Assembly: GCA_964459305.1 (NCBI GenBank)
Contig: CAYWNA010000022.1
Coordinates: 22,210-86,209, forward strand
DNA: 64,000 nt
Source: CAYWNA01 sp964459305
Lineage (GTDB): Bacteria > Planctomycetota > Planctomycetia > Pirellulales > Pirellulaceae
Direction: 5' to 3'
Part shown: one piece after another, positions 17,201-26,166 of the stretch
Numbering within the stretch: position 1 is the first letter of the stretch
Layout: each line of letters begins with the position of its first letter
Made by a program: the position numbers and the translations under genes
Notes under the pieces: model-generated
Seen by the model: the letters and a program-made list of their open reading frames with translations, nothing else
The model's database searches: none
What the model was told of the DNA's origin: nothing

Positions 17201-18094
17201 ATGCCACGAGCTACAATAGCGTCACTGATCCTTGAATCGCTGGCAAAAGATCGGCGAGCTGTGGCCGCAGACTGGCGAATACAAATCGCCTACATGCGTG
17301 TTGCACTTTCTGGCAGCTTCGCGTTGCCGGATGTCACCAAGACGAACCAACTCATCAACAAACTTCAAGCGGTCGGTGACGTCGAACGGGTCAGTGGTAT
17401 TTCCGGCGTTTATCAGATTACCGTTCCCTATGCATCAGTGCTGTCATCCCCGGATGAGGCCATTATTCAGGAAGCAAATCCGAGTGCCGTATTCAGCCAC
17501 TTCACTGCTGCTCAATACCACAACCTGACTTACGAAATCCCAAATGAATTCCATCTTACCCTGTATCAAAACTCCTCTGTTCGGCTACCGTTGGGCACGG
17601 CCCCGGAGGACTGGATAGACGTACCAGAGCCACGCCAAAGGACGCCGAAATCCATCCATGGCGTGCGAATCCACTGGCACAAGGCAAAAGCAGAATGGGA
17701 TTTTGGGCATACGCTGGGGCATATACAAGGATGCCCAATCTACATCACCGATGTGGAGCGGACGTTACTAGATGCCCTGCGTTTTCCTCATCGGTGCGGG
17801 GGGGCCACAGAAGTTCTGCGAGTTTGGAAACGCGGAATAGACAATCTGAACCTTGACACTTTGATAGCCTACGTTGAAAAGTTCAAACAAACGCTGCTCA
17901 GGCAACGGGTCGGTTTCATTCTAGAACGGCTTGGGGAACCTCATCCCAATTTCGATGAGTGGGCAGCAAACAGCGTCCGAGGTAGCTCAGCAAAGCTCTT
18001 TGCCAATCTTGAATTCTCCCCAAAATATTCAAAGCGTTGGAACCTTTCAATCAACGCTCCGGATGCGATTCTATTAGAACGAAGTGAAGACTGA
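17201..18094 (+). CDS. abiEi: AbiEi-like antitoxin and autorepressor (type IV toxin-antitoxin)
   Basis: 297 aa. The N-terminal ~75 residues form a winged-helix part (SLILESLAKDRR... KTNQLINKLQAVGDVERVSG), and the rest matches the AbiEi antitoxin C-terminal domain (FSHFTAAQYHNLTYEIP, ITDVERTLLDALRFPHRCGG). AbiEi antitoxins counter the nucleotidyltransferase toxin without stable binding and repress their own promoter through inverted repeats; two perfect palindromes lie just upstream here. Its TGA overlaps the toxin ATG (TGATG at 18092-18096), so the two are translationally coupled. The AT-rich composition differs from the neighbourhood and points to transfer. Confidence 0.85.
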   Translation: MPRATIASLILESLAKDRRAVAADWRIQIAYMRVALSGSFALPDVTKTNQLINKLQAVGDVERVSGISGVYQITVPYASVLSSPDEAIIQEANPSAVFSHFTAAQYHNLTYEIPNEFHLTLYQNSSVRLPLGTAPEDWIDVPEPRQRTPKSIHGVRIHWHKAKAEWDFGHTLGHIQGCPIYITDVERTLLDALRFPHRCGGATEVLRVWKRGIDNLNLDTLIAYVEKFKQTLLRQRVGFILERLGEPHPNFDEWAANSVRGSSAKLFANLEFSPKYSKRWNLSINAPDAILLERSED

Positions 18095-18951
18095 TGGCCG
18101 ATCGGAATTACCCATCTGACCTATCTGACATCAGTTCATGGAGTCAAAAAGGACAGCTCTCCACAGAGCAAGCAAGGGCTCGCTTCATGGAGTTTGTGAT
18201 CTTGAATTGCATTGCCTCACACGCAATCACTCGAAGAGGAATGGCACTCAAGGGTGGCAATGCTCTTCGTTTCGCTTATCAAAGTCCACGCAGCACAAAA
18301 GACCTCGACTTCACTGCCGACACGAATGGCATTCCGGACAACACAAGCGAAATTCGACGATTGCTAGACGAATCGCTAGTCTTTGCAGAACGCCGTTTCA
18401 ACGTGAAGGCAAAGTGTCAACGGGTAAAACGTAATCCAAAGCGTCCTGATGCGACTCGACCAACATACGACGTTAAAATCGGCTATCAGCTACCGAGTGA
18501 TCGATATTTCCATGACTTCGAGGATAGGCAAGTCTCGACCGTGATCCCGGTTGAGATCACACTAAACGATCTCGTTTGTGATACCCGGGAATGGGCAGAT
18601 GTTAAGGGGCTGCGGGTGTGTACGCTAGAAGACATACTTGCTGAGAAACTCCGCTCCCTGCTCCAGCAGAAGACCCGCAACCGCAATCGCTGGCAAGACG
18701 TGTATGACATTTGCACATATGTGCGTAGAGCAGAATTCGACCGAGCCAAGATCGCTGATTTTCTAAAACAGAAATCGTCCATTCGTGAAATCGAAGTGCG
18801 AAAACCCAGTTTTGACGACGAAGTCCGAGAAAGAGCAGCTGTTGACTACGACGTGCATGTAGAGACGGAAGCTCCACGACACATTATTCCCTTTGACGAC
18901 GCTTGGAAAGCCGTGAAGTCTCTTGTCGAATCTCTGAATATTCCAGAGTAA
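18094..18951 (+). CDS. abiEii: AbiEii/AbiGii-like nucleotidyltransferase toxin
   Basis: 285 aa, the usual length. DUF1814 nucleotidyltransferase: MALKGGNALRFAYQ is the G-G-x-A-L-R motif, STKDLDFTAD carries the paired Asp residues, and VCTLEDILAEKLRSLLQQ with NRWQDVYDI follows as in the family. Related toxins transfer nucleotides to tRNA and stop translation, which serves phage defence by abortive infection or plasmid-like stabilisation. It is coupled to the antitoxin by a 1-base overlap. Downstream is decayed sequence, so this is a two-gene module. Confidence 0.85.
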   Translation: MADRNYPSDLSDISSWSQKGQLSTEQARARFMEFVILNCIASHAITRRGMALKGGNALRFAYQSPRSTKDLDFTADTNGIPDNTSEIRRLLDESLVFAERRFNVKAKCQRVKRNPKRPDATRPTYDVKIGYQLPSDRYFHDFEDRQVSTVIPVEITLNDLVCDTREWADVKGLRVCTLEDILAEKLRSLLQQKTRNRNRWQDVYDICTYVRRAEFDRAKIADFLKQKSSIREIEVRKPSFDDEVRERAAVDYDVHVETEAPRHIIPFDDAWKAVKSLVESLNIPE

Positions 18952-19385
18952 CAGAATTCTCGTCATGCAGAAGCGCAGGATGCTCGGCGTTGCCCTCAGC
19001 CAACAGATTCTTGATATGTGGTGCAAACCCTGGTGCAAACCGTCGAACCCGGAATGGGAATGGGGTCAGCGGATTGGGACCATTCTTGGGCGATTGAGCG
19101 GGAATCGCGAGAGGCCGATTGGGTGGCTAAATCGATGTACAACGACACATCCATTGAAAACACCGATGCGTGCTTCTCTCGCTGGGAGAGCGACGACGGA
19201 CGCGGCTTCGGTTCAGGCTTCCGCAGCTTGGGGCGAGCTTCCAGCTCGCCTATCTCGGCGCCGGGCTATGCGACAACCGGCGGCAGTGCGAGACAACTGG
19301 CACTGCTAACTGGTCGCGACACGTCAAGACACTGTCCGTCCCAAAGTCCCGATAGGACGACACGATGTAGTCCGGCCGCGCCGTG
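18952..19385. other. right border of the accessory island
   Basis: No intact gene. It contains the second copy of the decayed coding fragment (19117-19194). A stretch at 19216-19256 repeats GCTTCCAGCTCGCC-like motifs. The typA stop at 19386 ends the region. Confidence 0.45.
19117..19194 (+). pseudogene. gene fragment, copy 2 of a decayed coding repeat
   Basis: These bases translate to DWVAKSMYNDTSIENTDA and CFSRWESD, matching the peptide from 15598-15675 at most positions. The two copies lie in the same orientation and flank the transposase remnant and the toxin-antitoxin operon. Confidence 0.6.
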
Positions 19386-21206
19386 TTAGGCCCTCTGGCG
19401 TGCTGCACGGCGTCGGTCGACTTCTTTGAGTATGGTCTTACGGAGTCGTATCTGCGTGGGCGTCACTTCGACCAACTCGTCTTCCTCGATGTACTCCAGC
19501 GCGGCCTCCAGCGATAGCACTCGCGGGGGTTTCAGGAGGATGTTGCGGTCGCTGCCGGCGGCTCGGATGTTGGTGAGCTTCTTTTCCCTGGTTGGGTTCA
19601 CCGGCATGTCACCCGTGCGGCTGTTCTCGCCGACGACCATCCCCTCGTAGACCACGTCGCCCGGGCCGACAAACATCTCGGCCCGCTCCTGCAAACCGTC
19701 CAGGCCAAAGGCGACCGCTCGGCCCGATACCATCGAAACCAGCACACCGTTGGGTCGGCCCGGCATATCGTTTTCCATGGGGCGGTAGCACTCGAAGCGA
19801 TGGTGGATGATCGCCGTTCCCTGGGTGGCGTTCAACAGGCGAGTCCGCAGGCCAATGAGGCCGCGGGCGGGAATGGAGAACACGACGTAGGTGTAATCGG
19901 CGTGATTGGCCATTTCGACCATTTGCCCTCGACGGGCGCCGACCAGCTCCATCACCGCGCCGAGCTTGTCGGGTGGGACCTCGACCACCAGACTCTCGAA
20001 CGGCTCTTCCAGCACGCCGCCGTTATCGTGCACGATCACGCGGGGTTTGCCGATCGACATTTCGAAGCCCTCGCGGCGCATGGTCTCGATCAATATCGCC
20101 AAGTGCAGCACCCCGCGTCCGGAGACGTGAAACGAGTCGGCCTCATCGAGCGGCTCGACGCGCAGCGCAACGTTGCCCTCCAATTCCTTGTAGAGCCGCT
20201 CGCGCAGATGGCGGCTGGTGACGTACTTGCCGTCGCGACCGGCCAGCGGCGAGGTGTTGATGCCGAAGACCATCTGGATGGTCGGCTCGTCGACCTCCAC
20301 CCGGGGCAAGGCTCGGAGGACCTGCGGGTCGCTGATCGTATCGCCGACGGTAACAGCCTCCAGGCCGATCAGCGCGGCTACGTCGCCGGCAGTGGCTTCT
20401 TCGACCTGGACGCGGCCCAGCTTGTCAAACAAGTGCACCTCGGCCACCTTGGCTGTTTGCACCTGGCCACCGGCCTGCATCAGGGCCACCTGTTGCCCCT
20501 GGCGGACGGTGCCCGAGTAGATTCGTCCCACAGCGATGCGGCCCACATAGTCGGACCAGGCCAAGGTGGTCACCAGCATCTGCAAAGGCGCGTCGGCCAC
20601 GACCTCCGGGCCGGGGATGGCGTCCAGCATCATATCGAACAGCGGCTTCATCGAACCGCCCCGCTGATCCGGGTCGTGTGTGGCGTAGCTTTCCTTGCTG
20701 GTGGCGAACAGGTGGGGAAAGTCGCCCAGTTCGTCTTCGGCCCCCAGGTCCAACAATAGCTCGTAGGTCTCGTTCAACACCTCGTGCGGCCGGGCATCGG
20801 GACGGTCGATCTTGTTGACCACCACCACCGGCTGCAGCCGACACTCCAGGGCCTTGGACAGCACAAACCGGGTCTGCGGCATGGGGCCCTCCACGGCGTC
20901 GACCAGTACCAGCGCCCCGTCAGCCATGCGGAGGACACGCTCCACCTCGCCGCCAAAGTCGGCGTGACCGGGCGTATCGATGAGGTTGATTTTCACGCCC
21001 CGGTAGTGCAGGGCGATGTTTTTGGACAGGATCGTGATTCCCCGCTCTCGTTCCAGATCATTCGAGTCGAGGATGCACTCCCCCACCAGTTGATTGGCTC
21101 GGAATTCGCCGCTCTGGCGCAGCAGGCAATCGACCAAGGTTGTCTTGCCATGGTCGACGTGGGCGATGATTGCAATATTGCGAATGTCGTTGCGGCGCAT
21201 GGGCAT
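19386..21206 (-). CDS. typA: TypA/BipA ribosome-associated GTPase
   Basis: About 606 aa from ATG 21206 (MPMRRNDIRNIAIIAHV); ATG 21200 (MRRND) is equally possible. The frame is open to 21251, but those residues do not fit the family. G1 AHVDHGKT, G3 DTPGHADFGGE and G4 NKID are all present, and the TypA-specific C-terminal region follows (GLIGLRTRLLNATQGTA). TypA binds the ribosome and helps late assembly of the large subunit and stress or cold adaptation. The length is normal. No operon partner: the gene on the far side is divergent. Confidence 0.95.
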   Translation of the reverse strand: MPMRRNDIRNIAIIAHVDHGKTTLVDCLLRQSGEFRANQLVGECILDSNDLERERGITILSKNIALHYRGVKINLIDTPGHADFGGEVERVLRMADGALVLVDAVEGPMPQTRFVLSKALECRLQPVVVVNKIDRPDARPHEVLNETYELLLDLGAEDELGDFPHLFATSKESYATHDPDQRGGSMKPLFDMMLDAIPGPEVVADAPLQMLVTTLAWSDYVGRIAVGRIYSGTVRQGQQVALMQAGGQVQTAKVAEVHLFDKLGRVQVEEATAGDVAALIGLEAVTVGDTISDPQVLRALPRVEVDEPTIQMVFGINTSPLAGRDGKYVTSRHLRERLYKELEGNVALRVEPLDEADSFHVSGRGVLHLAILIETMRREGFEMSIGKPRVIVHDNGGVLEEPFESLVVEVPPDKLGAVMELVGARRGQMVEMANHADYTYVVFSIPARGLIGLRTRLLNATQGTAIIHHRFECYRPMENDMPGRPNGVLVSMVSGRAVAFGLDGLQERAEMFVGPGDVVYEGMVVGENSRTGDMPVNPTREKKLTNIRAAGSDRNILLKPPRVLSLEAALEYIEEDELVEVTPTQIRLRKTILKEVDRRRAARQRA

Positions 21207-21406
21207 ACAAGGCGGAAACGTGTAGTGAATGAAAACCTCGTACTGTACCATGATGGGCCGGGGTGTCTATGGCAAATTGCACAGACTACCTGGCGGCTTG
21301 TTTGGCCTGCCCGCAAGTTCTATCATGTCCACCTGATTGCTGGAGGCGATTGCGAACATCGTCGGAACCGGCGTCCCTGGGGCTACTATGTGAAGGATTG
21401 GGGATC

Positions 21407-21784
21407 ATGAGCGATGCGACGGTACAAGGTACGGTTCATTTGATCGAAGAAACCAAAACCTACGGGCAAAAGGGTTTTCGAAAGCGGCTGGTCGTCTTGG
21501 AGCAAGACAAAGGACGGTTCATCAACTACATTCCCTTGGAATTCGTACACGAAGACTGCGACAGGGCAGATGAACTGAGTGTCGGCGACGACCTGGAAGT
21601 CACGTACCGCCTGAGCGGGCGCAGATGGCAGCGGGATGAGAGGAGCGAAGTCAAGTTCTTCCTAAACGCCGAAGCGACCGATTTCAAAGTTTTACAGAAG
21701 GCCAGCCCAGACGACGACAATCCTCCGGAGCGTTCCGAATCGGAAGCGACGTGGGATGATTCTGAAGAAGAGGTCCCGTTCTGA
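21407..21784 (+). CDS. DUF3127-like small protein
   Basis: 125 aa from ATG 21407, which has GAAGGA 8-13 bases upstream; the frame opens at 21263 but the early part has no family likeness. The sequence GTVHLIEETKTYGQKGFRKR followed by VGDDLEVTYRLSGRRWQ resembles DUF3127, small OB-fold-like proteins found in Bacteroidota and planctomycetes. The acidic C-terminus (DDDNPPERSESEATWDDSEE) resembles the tail of single-stranded DNA binding proteins, and ends in VPF. The function is unknown. The next gene starts 2 bases after its stop. Confidence 0.65.
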   Translation: MSDATVQGTVHLIEETKTYGQKGFRKRLVVLEQDKGRFINYIPLEFVHEDCDRADELSVGDDLEVTYRLSGRRWQRDERSEVKFFLNAEATDFKVLQKASPDDDNPPERSESEATWDDSEEEVPF

Positions 21785-21786
21785 TC

Positions 21787-23304
21787 ATGCCAGAGGCATC
21801 ACACAACCGGCGGGATTTCACGAAACGGCTGGCGACAGGGACGGCCGCTTTGCTGGCAGGTGCTTCACACGTCGACGCTGGCGAGGAGTCAGCGGGAAAG
21901 GGCGACACGGAAACGCCGCCAACACCCGTGCCATCGTCCGGCGGAACGCAGAGAGAAGATTCGCTCGCAACCCATGTCCGTAGCGCGGGGTGTGTCTCGA
22001 CAGACGGGAAAACGTTCCACGAGTCCGTCCGCGACATTTCCGTCGTTGGCCAAAGCGACGTGATTGTCTGTGGCGGTGGGCCCGCCGGATTCGCTGCCGC
22101 ATTGGCGGCCGCCCGAAGTGGGGCGCGGACGCGGCTGATCGATGTCAACGGCTGCATCGGCGGCATCTGGACTGCAGGCGCCCTGTCCTTGATTATCGAT
22201 TCGAAGGCAAAGCCGGGGATAATGGCCGAGCTGCGCGCGGATCTGGATCGCGCTTCGGCCGGTCACTGGGTCGGCAGTTCCATCGCTTACGATCCGGAGA
22301 GAATGAAGCTCCTGCTGGAAACCAGGCTGCTCGAAGCGGGTGTCGAGATTCGACTGCACACGCGAGTCGTCTCGGCGATTTTGGATCAACACGGTCGGCT
22401 GTCGACCGTCGTCACCGAATCGAAGTCCGGGCGTGAGGCGTGGACGGCGAAGACGTTCATCGACTGTACGGGAGACGGGGACCTGGCGGCGCAGGCAGGC
22501 TGCGAGTTCGACCTCGGCGATCCCACGACCAAAGCGACTCAGCCGATGAGTTTGATGGCGCTGTTCACAGGTGTCACGACCGACGGCATCGCGAGGTTCG
22601 TTCGAGGCGACGCCGAGCCGCGGAAACTGGGAAACCCGAAAGAGAACCTTCTGGCCGAATTCCGGCGTGCCGGTGTCGAACCGTCCTATGCCGGGCCGAC
22701 GATCTTCCGCATTCGGGACGGGTTCTATGCCATGATGGCCAACCATCAATACGGTTCGCTGGCCATCGACGCCGATCATGTGACGGCCGCGACGCTGGAA
22801 GCCCGTCGCGAGGTTCACGGGCTGTTCGCGGCTTTGAAGAAGCTCGGTGGCCCGTGGGAGGGAATACAGCTCGTGACAACCGCCGAGCAAATCGGCACGC
22901 GCGAAGGACGGCGGATTCGAGGCCGTTATTACGTGTCGGATGACGATCTCAAGAACGGCGCGCGGTTCGACGACGCCATATGTCGAGTCACGTTTGGAAT
23001 CGACGTACATTCTACCGACCCAGAGAAGACCAAGGGGATCGAGACGAAGCCGTTTCGTTCCAAGCCGTATGACATTCCGTTGCGCTCGTTGATCGCTCGC
23101 GACGTGGACGGTCTGATGATGGCCGGACGGTGCATCAGCGGCGACTTCATTGCCCACAGCAGCTACCGGGTCACAGGCGATGCAGTAACGATGGGAGAAG
23201 CGGCAGGCGTCACGTCGGCGCTGGCGGTCGCCAGCAATTCGTTGCCGCATGCGGTACCGTTCACCGAGGTTGCCCGTGCCCTTGAGCGCACGAAGCAAGG
23301 ATAG
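21787..23304 (+). CDS. Tat-exported FAD-dependent oxidoreductase
   Basis: 505 aa. The N-terminus NRRDFTKRLATGTAALLAG is a Tat signal. The FAD-binding motif VIVCGGGPAGFAAALAAARS is at about residues 91-110, then GCIGGIWTAGALSLIIDS, TFIDCTGDGDLAAQAG and RDVDGLMMAGRCISGDF, all typical of FAD_oxidored-type proteins. A linker of about 40 residues rich in Thr, Pro and Ser separates the signal from the domain. It begins 2 bases after the DUF3127-like gene, so both are likely on one transcript. It is followed by a family A palindrome. Confidence 0.85.
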   Translation: MPEASHNRRDFTKRLATGTAALLAGASHVDAGEESAGKGDTETPPTPVPSSGGTQREDSLATHVRSAGCVSTDGKTFHESVRDISVVGQSDVIVCGGGPAGFAAALAAARSGARTRLIDVNGCIGGIWTAGALSLIIDSKAKPGIMAELRADLDRASAGHWVGSSIAYDPERMKLLLETRLLEAGVEIRLHTRVVSAILDQHGRLSTVVTESKSGREAWTAKTFIDCTGDGDLAAQAGCEFDLGDPTTKATQPMSLMALFTGVTTDGIARFVRGDAEPRKLGNPKENLLAEFRRAGVEPSYAGPTIFRIRDGFYAMMANHQYGSLAIDADHVTAATLEARREVHGLFAALKKLGGPWEGIQLVTTAEQIGTREGRRIRGRYYVSDDDLKNGARFDDAICRVTFGIDVHSTDPEKTKGIETKPFRSKPYDIPLRSLIARDVDGLMMAGRCISGDFIAHSSYRVTGDAVTMGEAAGVTSALAVASNSLPHAVPFTEVARALERTKQG

Positions 23305-23361
23305 GGCGGGTCAGGGCAGGGCTTTTGCTTTGTTCAAGCTGCACAGTTTGTAGCGGAATCG

Positions 23362-23420
23362 AAACCCGAAGCGTAAGCGAGGGAATCCTCGGAAAAGTCC
23401 CTCGCTTACGCTTCGGGTTA
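23362..23420. repeat. family A palindrome, short form
   Basis: Arms 23362-23384 and 23398-23420 are complementary over 22 of 23 bases, core CCCGAAGCGTAAGCGAGGGA. It follows the FAD oxidoreductase stop by 58 bases and may terminate its transcript. Confidence 0.8.
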
Positions 23421-23465
23421 CAATGGTACAGCCCCGCAAAGTGAAAAAGTAAAAGGCCCTGCGGG

Positions 23466-23761
23466 TCAGGGCTCAATTCCCTCAGGCTCGTCTTCTTCTG
23501 CGGGAGGACGGCCGGAGCCATAGGTTCTGGCGGAGCCATCGGACAGGATGACCCTGTACATGTAGATCGCGCCGTGTTCGCTGTCGATGGTCTTGATAAC
23601 CTCGCCCCGTCCCTCGACGATGGCCTGCTCGAATTCGGCATTGTGCCGAAGGCCCGCGGATCGGACCGGGCCCGTTCGACGAGCACTGCCTCCTCCGCTT
23701 TCGGTGGAGCTTCCCCTGTTGGATGGGCGAGGATGGCGTTATCAATCGATGGCATCTGCAT
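23466..23761 (-). pseudogene. frameshifted remnant of a small gene
   Basis: From ATG 23761 the frame reads MQMPSIDNAILAHPTGEA, then KAEEAVLVERARSDPRAFG, which resembles the opening of some sigma factors. Near 23640 sense continues in another frame: NAEFEQAIVEGRGEVIK, DSEHGAIYMYRVILSDGS, ending at the stop 23466 after an acidic Glu-rich tail. The second part has no start codon of its own. I read this as one gene broken by an indel. A sequencing or assembly error is the alternative. The family is not recognised with certainty. Confidence 0.4.
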
Positions 23762-23987
23762 TGCTTCTAACAATCACTCGCTCCGCAGCGTGCGCGGATT
23801 CCTGGTAGTCTTCTCCATCCATGTTAATGCCACGCGCGGAAAAAAGTTGCACGGAGCCGGGAAGAAAGCCCGGTTCTGCTGCTTTCGTCCATCTTCAAGC
23901 CTCAAGTCCGTCTCCCATGGATCTCCAATTCCGCGATCAACCGGTTTCCCGATAGACCTGGAGCGATCAATTTGGGCTTGTTGCGCG

Positions 23988-24131
23988 ATGACGAATCAGG
24001 AATCGTGTCTAGCCGCTGGAATGGACGGTCACATCGCCAAACCCCTCAAGGCGCACGTGCTGGAGGACACGCTTGCAGGAATTTCGATCTCGTCGGCCAA
24101 GATCGGAGGGCCTGGCACCGAATACCCGTGA
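23988..24131 (+). pseudogene. C-terminal fragment of a response-regulator receiver domain
   Basis: The frame encodes MTNQESCLAAGMDGHIAKPL followed by KAHVLEDTLAGI, which is the end of a receiver domain as found in hybrid histidine kinases (the CLAAGMDGYIAKP pattern with the conserved Lys). The phospho-acceptor half is absent. It is followed by a TM2-domain gene that is probably unrelated. Confidence 0.6.
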
Positions 24132-24170
24132 GTGCGGCCACTGAAAACAACTTCACAAGATGGCGAGAGA

Positions 24171-24581
24171 ATGACCTGTCCCAACGACACTCACCTGAAG
24201 TCGATTGGCTATATCCTCTGGGTGTTTGGTTTTACGGGAGCACACCGCTTCTATTACGGAAAGCCAATCACGGGAACCATTTGGTTCTTCACGGCCGGAC
24301 TGTGTGGCATCGGGTGGCTGATCGACTTGTTGCTTATCCCTGGCATGGACCGGCAGGCTGATTTCCGCTACCGGGCCGGCCGGGTGGATCATTCTGTGGC
24401 TTGGATACTACTCACGTTCTTAGGAGTCCTGGGCATACACCGGTTCTACATGGGCAAGCTGATCACGGGCGTCATCTACCTGCTGACCGGCGGTCTGCTT
24501 GGGGTGGGCATTCTGTATGATCTTTGGACGCTGAACGGCCAGGTCAGCGAGATCAACCAGCAGGAAGAATTGCTCGGGTAG
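24171..24581 (+). CDS. TM2-domain membrane protein
   Basis: 136 aa from ATG 24171. Two TM2 units in tandem: GYILWVFGFTGAHRFYYGKP and ILLTFLGVLGIHRFYMGKLI, each a pair of membrane helices joined by the DRF-like turn (AHRFYYGK, IHRFYMGK). It ends with a short cytoplasmic tail of charged residues (VSEINQQEELLG). TM2 proteins are small membrane proteins of unknown role. The frame opens at 24132, but ATG 24171 starts the first helix correctly. Confidence 0.8.
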   Translation: MTCPNDTHLKSIGYILWVFGFTGAHRFYYGKPITGTIWFFTAGLCGIGWLIDLLLIPGMDRQADFRYRAGRVDHSVAWILLTFLGVLGIHRFYMGKLITGVIYLLTGGLLGVGILYDLWTLNGQVSEINQQEELLG

Positions 24582-24602
24582 CTGCGTCTTGACATGGCCC
24601 AC

Positions 24603-24883
24603 TCAGTCATGCACCATCTCCGTTTTCGGCGCTTTCTTGACTGCGTCGTCCTGCACGTCCAGTTCGAATCCCGTGACCTTGAAGGTGTAAGCAAATTCAA
24701 GACGGCAACGAACAACGTGACTCCCATTGTCGTGAGCGGTCCGAGGATGTAGAACCGCCAGATGTGAACGGCTCTTTCTCGCTCAACGAACCGCGGATGG
24801 GACACGCAGCCCCGCAATATATTCACGATGCCTTTTTCAAACGGGTATTGGACCACGTCAAACAGCAGAAGTGAGATCCCCAC
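24603..24883 (-). pseudogene. probable frameshifted small membrane protein gene
   Basis: From GTG 24883 the frame reads GISLLLFDVVQYPFEKGI, then ERERAVHIWRFYILGPL and TTMGVTLFVAVLNL, with two hydrophobic segments. Near 24700 sense continues in another frame: AYTFKVTGFELDVQDDAV, ending KTEMVHD and the stop at 24603. In the first frame the continuation is Arg/Ser-rich and looks like noise. The proposed start overlaps the start of the divergent SGNH gene by a few bases. It may equally be non-coding. Confidence 0.35.
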
Positions 24884-24884
24884 A

Positions 24885-26144
24885 ATGATCCGACGATGGA
24901 ACTCTATCGGACTCTTGAGAACATGGCAGTGCAATCTGGCCTTGACGGCGGCAATCTGTTTCGCCGTGAGTGTGGCCGATGCTGACGACGTCGAACCGGC
25001 GGAAGTCGTGAGCGTCAAAGGTGAACAGACGCGTCTATCGCCCGACAAGCCGCATGCGTGGGCCAAAGGCGCAAGACTCAGGCAGCTTCAAACGCTGGGG
25101 CCCGGCCGCGGAACTCCCGCCCATCATGCCATCGTGGCCGACAGCGTGATCGTTCGCCATGGCGATCGTGTGCTGGCCAAAGGCAAGGACTACCTGGTTG
25201 ATCCAATCTGGGGATCGTTGGGTATCACGCCGGAATCCAGCGTGACCACGAACGACCTGGTGACGGTTGACTATCGGTACTCATTGCGTCGACTTGACTC
25301 GCAGATCGAGACCACCGATGGTCGCACGATCGTTCGCGCTGGCAAGCATCACCTGACAACGCCGCTGCCGCCATCTTTGGATCCCGGCGAAGTGCGCTCG
25401 GCAAACGTCTTCGTCGACTACCACAACGACGGGTCCGATGCCATAGTATTCCCAATCCAGGAAACCGCCAAAGAGACTGTCACACAAACCACGAGCGGCC
25501 GGATTCCCGCCACGCTTGTCAGAATCCACTCCGGCAAGCCAGTCACCATCGTGTGTTGGGGCGACAGCGTAACGGTTGGGGGCGATGCCAGCAGTCCCAG
25601 CACGCGCTACGCGGTAGTATTCAAAAAACGTCTCAAGGCAAAGTACCCCGACGCGAACATTCGCGTCGAAACCATCGCGGTCGGCGGCTCGAACTCGCGC
25701 CAGTGGTTATGGCCGGATCGGCACCCTGGGCGCGTCGGCTGCGACTGGCAACGTATCGCGGATGCCCGGCCGGATTTGGTCACGATCGAATTTGTCAACG
25801 ACGCTTACATGTCGCCGCAAACGGTCAAGGAAGTCTACGGCGAAATCCTGCAGCGGTTGCGGAGGCTTGACGCCGAGGTGATTCTGATAACGCCACACTT
25901 CACGATGCCGAGTATGATGGGTTTTCGTTCCCTGAGAGAATCCGAACGTCGTCCGTACGTGATTGCACTGCGGGATTTCGCAAAGACCAACAACTTGGCC
26001 CTGGCCGACGCATCTGCACGATGGGAGCATCTGTGGAAGGAAGGCATCCCCTACGTCACGTTGCTGACCAACGGCATCAACCATCCCGACGACCGCGGAC
26101 ACGCGATCTTTGCCGACGAACTGATGCGATGTTTCGACGAGTGA
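24885..26144 (+). CDS. secreted SGNH/GDSL hydrolase
   Basis: 419 aa from ATG 24885, with a signal peptide in the first ~35 residues (AAICFAVSVADADD). Residues 40-200 form a beta-rich domain of unknown type. The SGNH esterase/lipase part starts at VTIVCWGDSVTVGG (nucleophile Ser, block I), then ETIAVGGSN (block II Gly), LVTIEFVNDAY (block III) and TNGINHPDDRGH (block V Asp and His). It probably deacylates a polysaccharide or lipid outside the cytoplasm. The frame opens at 24828 but the first residues do not belong. Confidence 0.85.
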   Translation: MIRRWNSIGLLRTWQCNLALTAAICFAVSVADADDVEPAEVVSVKGEQTRLSPDKPHAWAKGARLRQLQTLGPGRGTPAHHAIVADSVIVRHGDRVLAKGKDYLVDPIWGSLGITPESSVTTNDLVTVDYRYSLRRLDSQIETTDGRTIVRAGKHHLTTPLPPSLDPGEVRSANVFVDYHNDGSDAIVFPIQETAKETVTQTTSGRIPATLVRIHSGKPVTIVCWGDSVTVGGDASSPSTRYAVVFKKRLKAKYPDANIRVETIAVGGSNSRQWLWPDRHPGRVGCDWQRIADARPDLVTIEFVNDAYMSPQTVKEVYGEILQRLRRLDAEVILITPHFTMPSMMGFRSLRESERRPYVIALRDFAKTNNLALADASARWEHLWKEGIPYVTLLTNGINHPDDRGHAIFADELMRCFDE

Positions 26145-26166
26145 CGCCGGCACACGGCCAGCGGTT

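Noticed and set aside
19800..20759. Open frame of 319 codons on the plus strand
   Set aside because: It is antisense to typA, whose motifs are complete. High G+C favours such shadows.
21889..23298. Open frame of 469 codons on the minus strand
   Set aside because: It is the shadow of the FAD oxidoreductase, which has a clear Tat signal and FAD motif.
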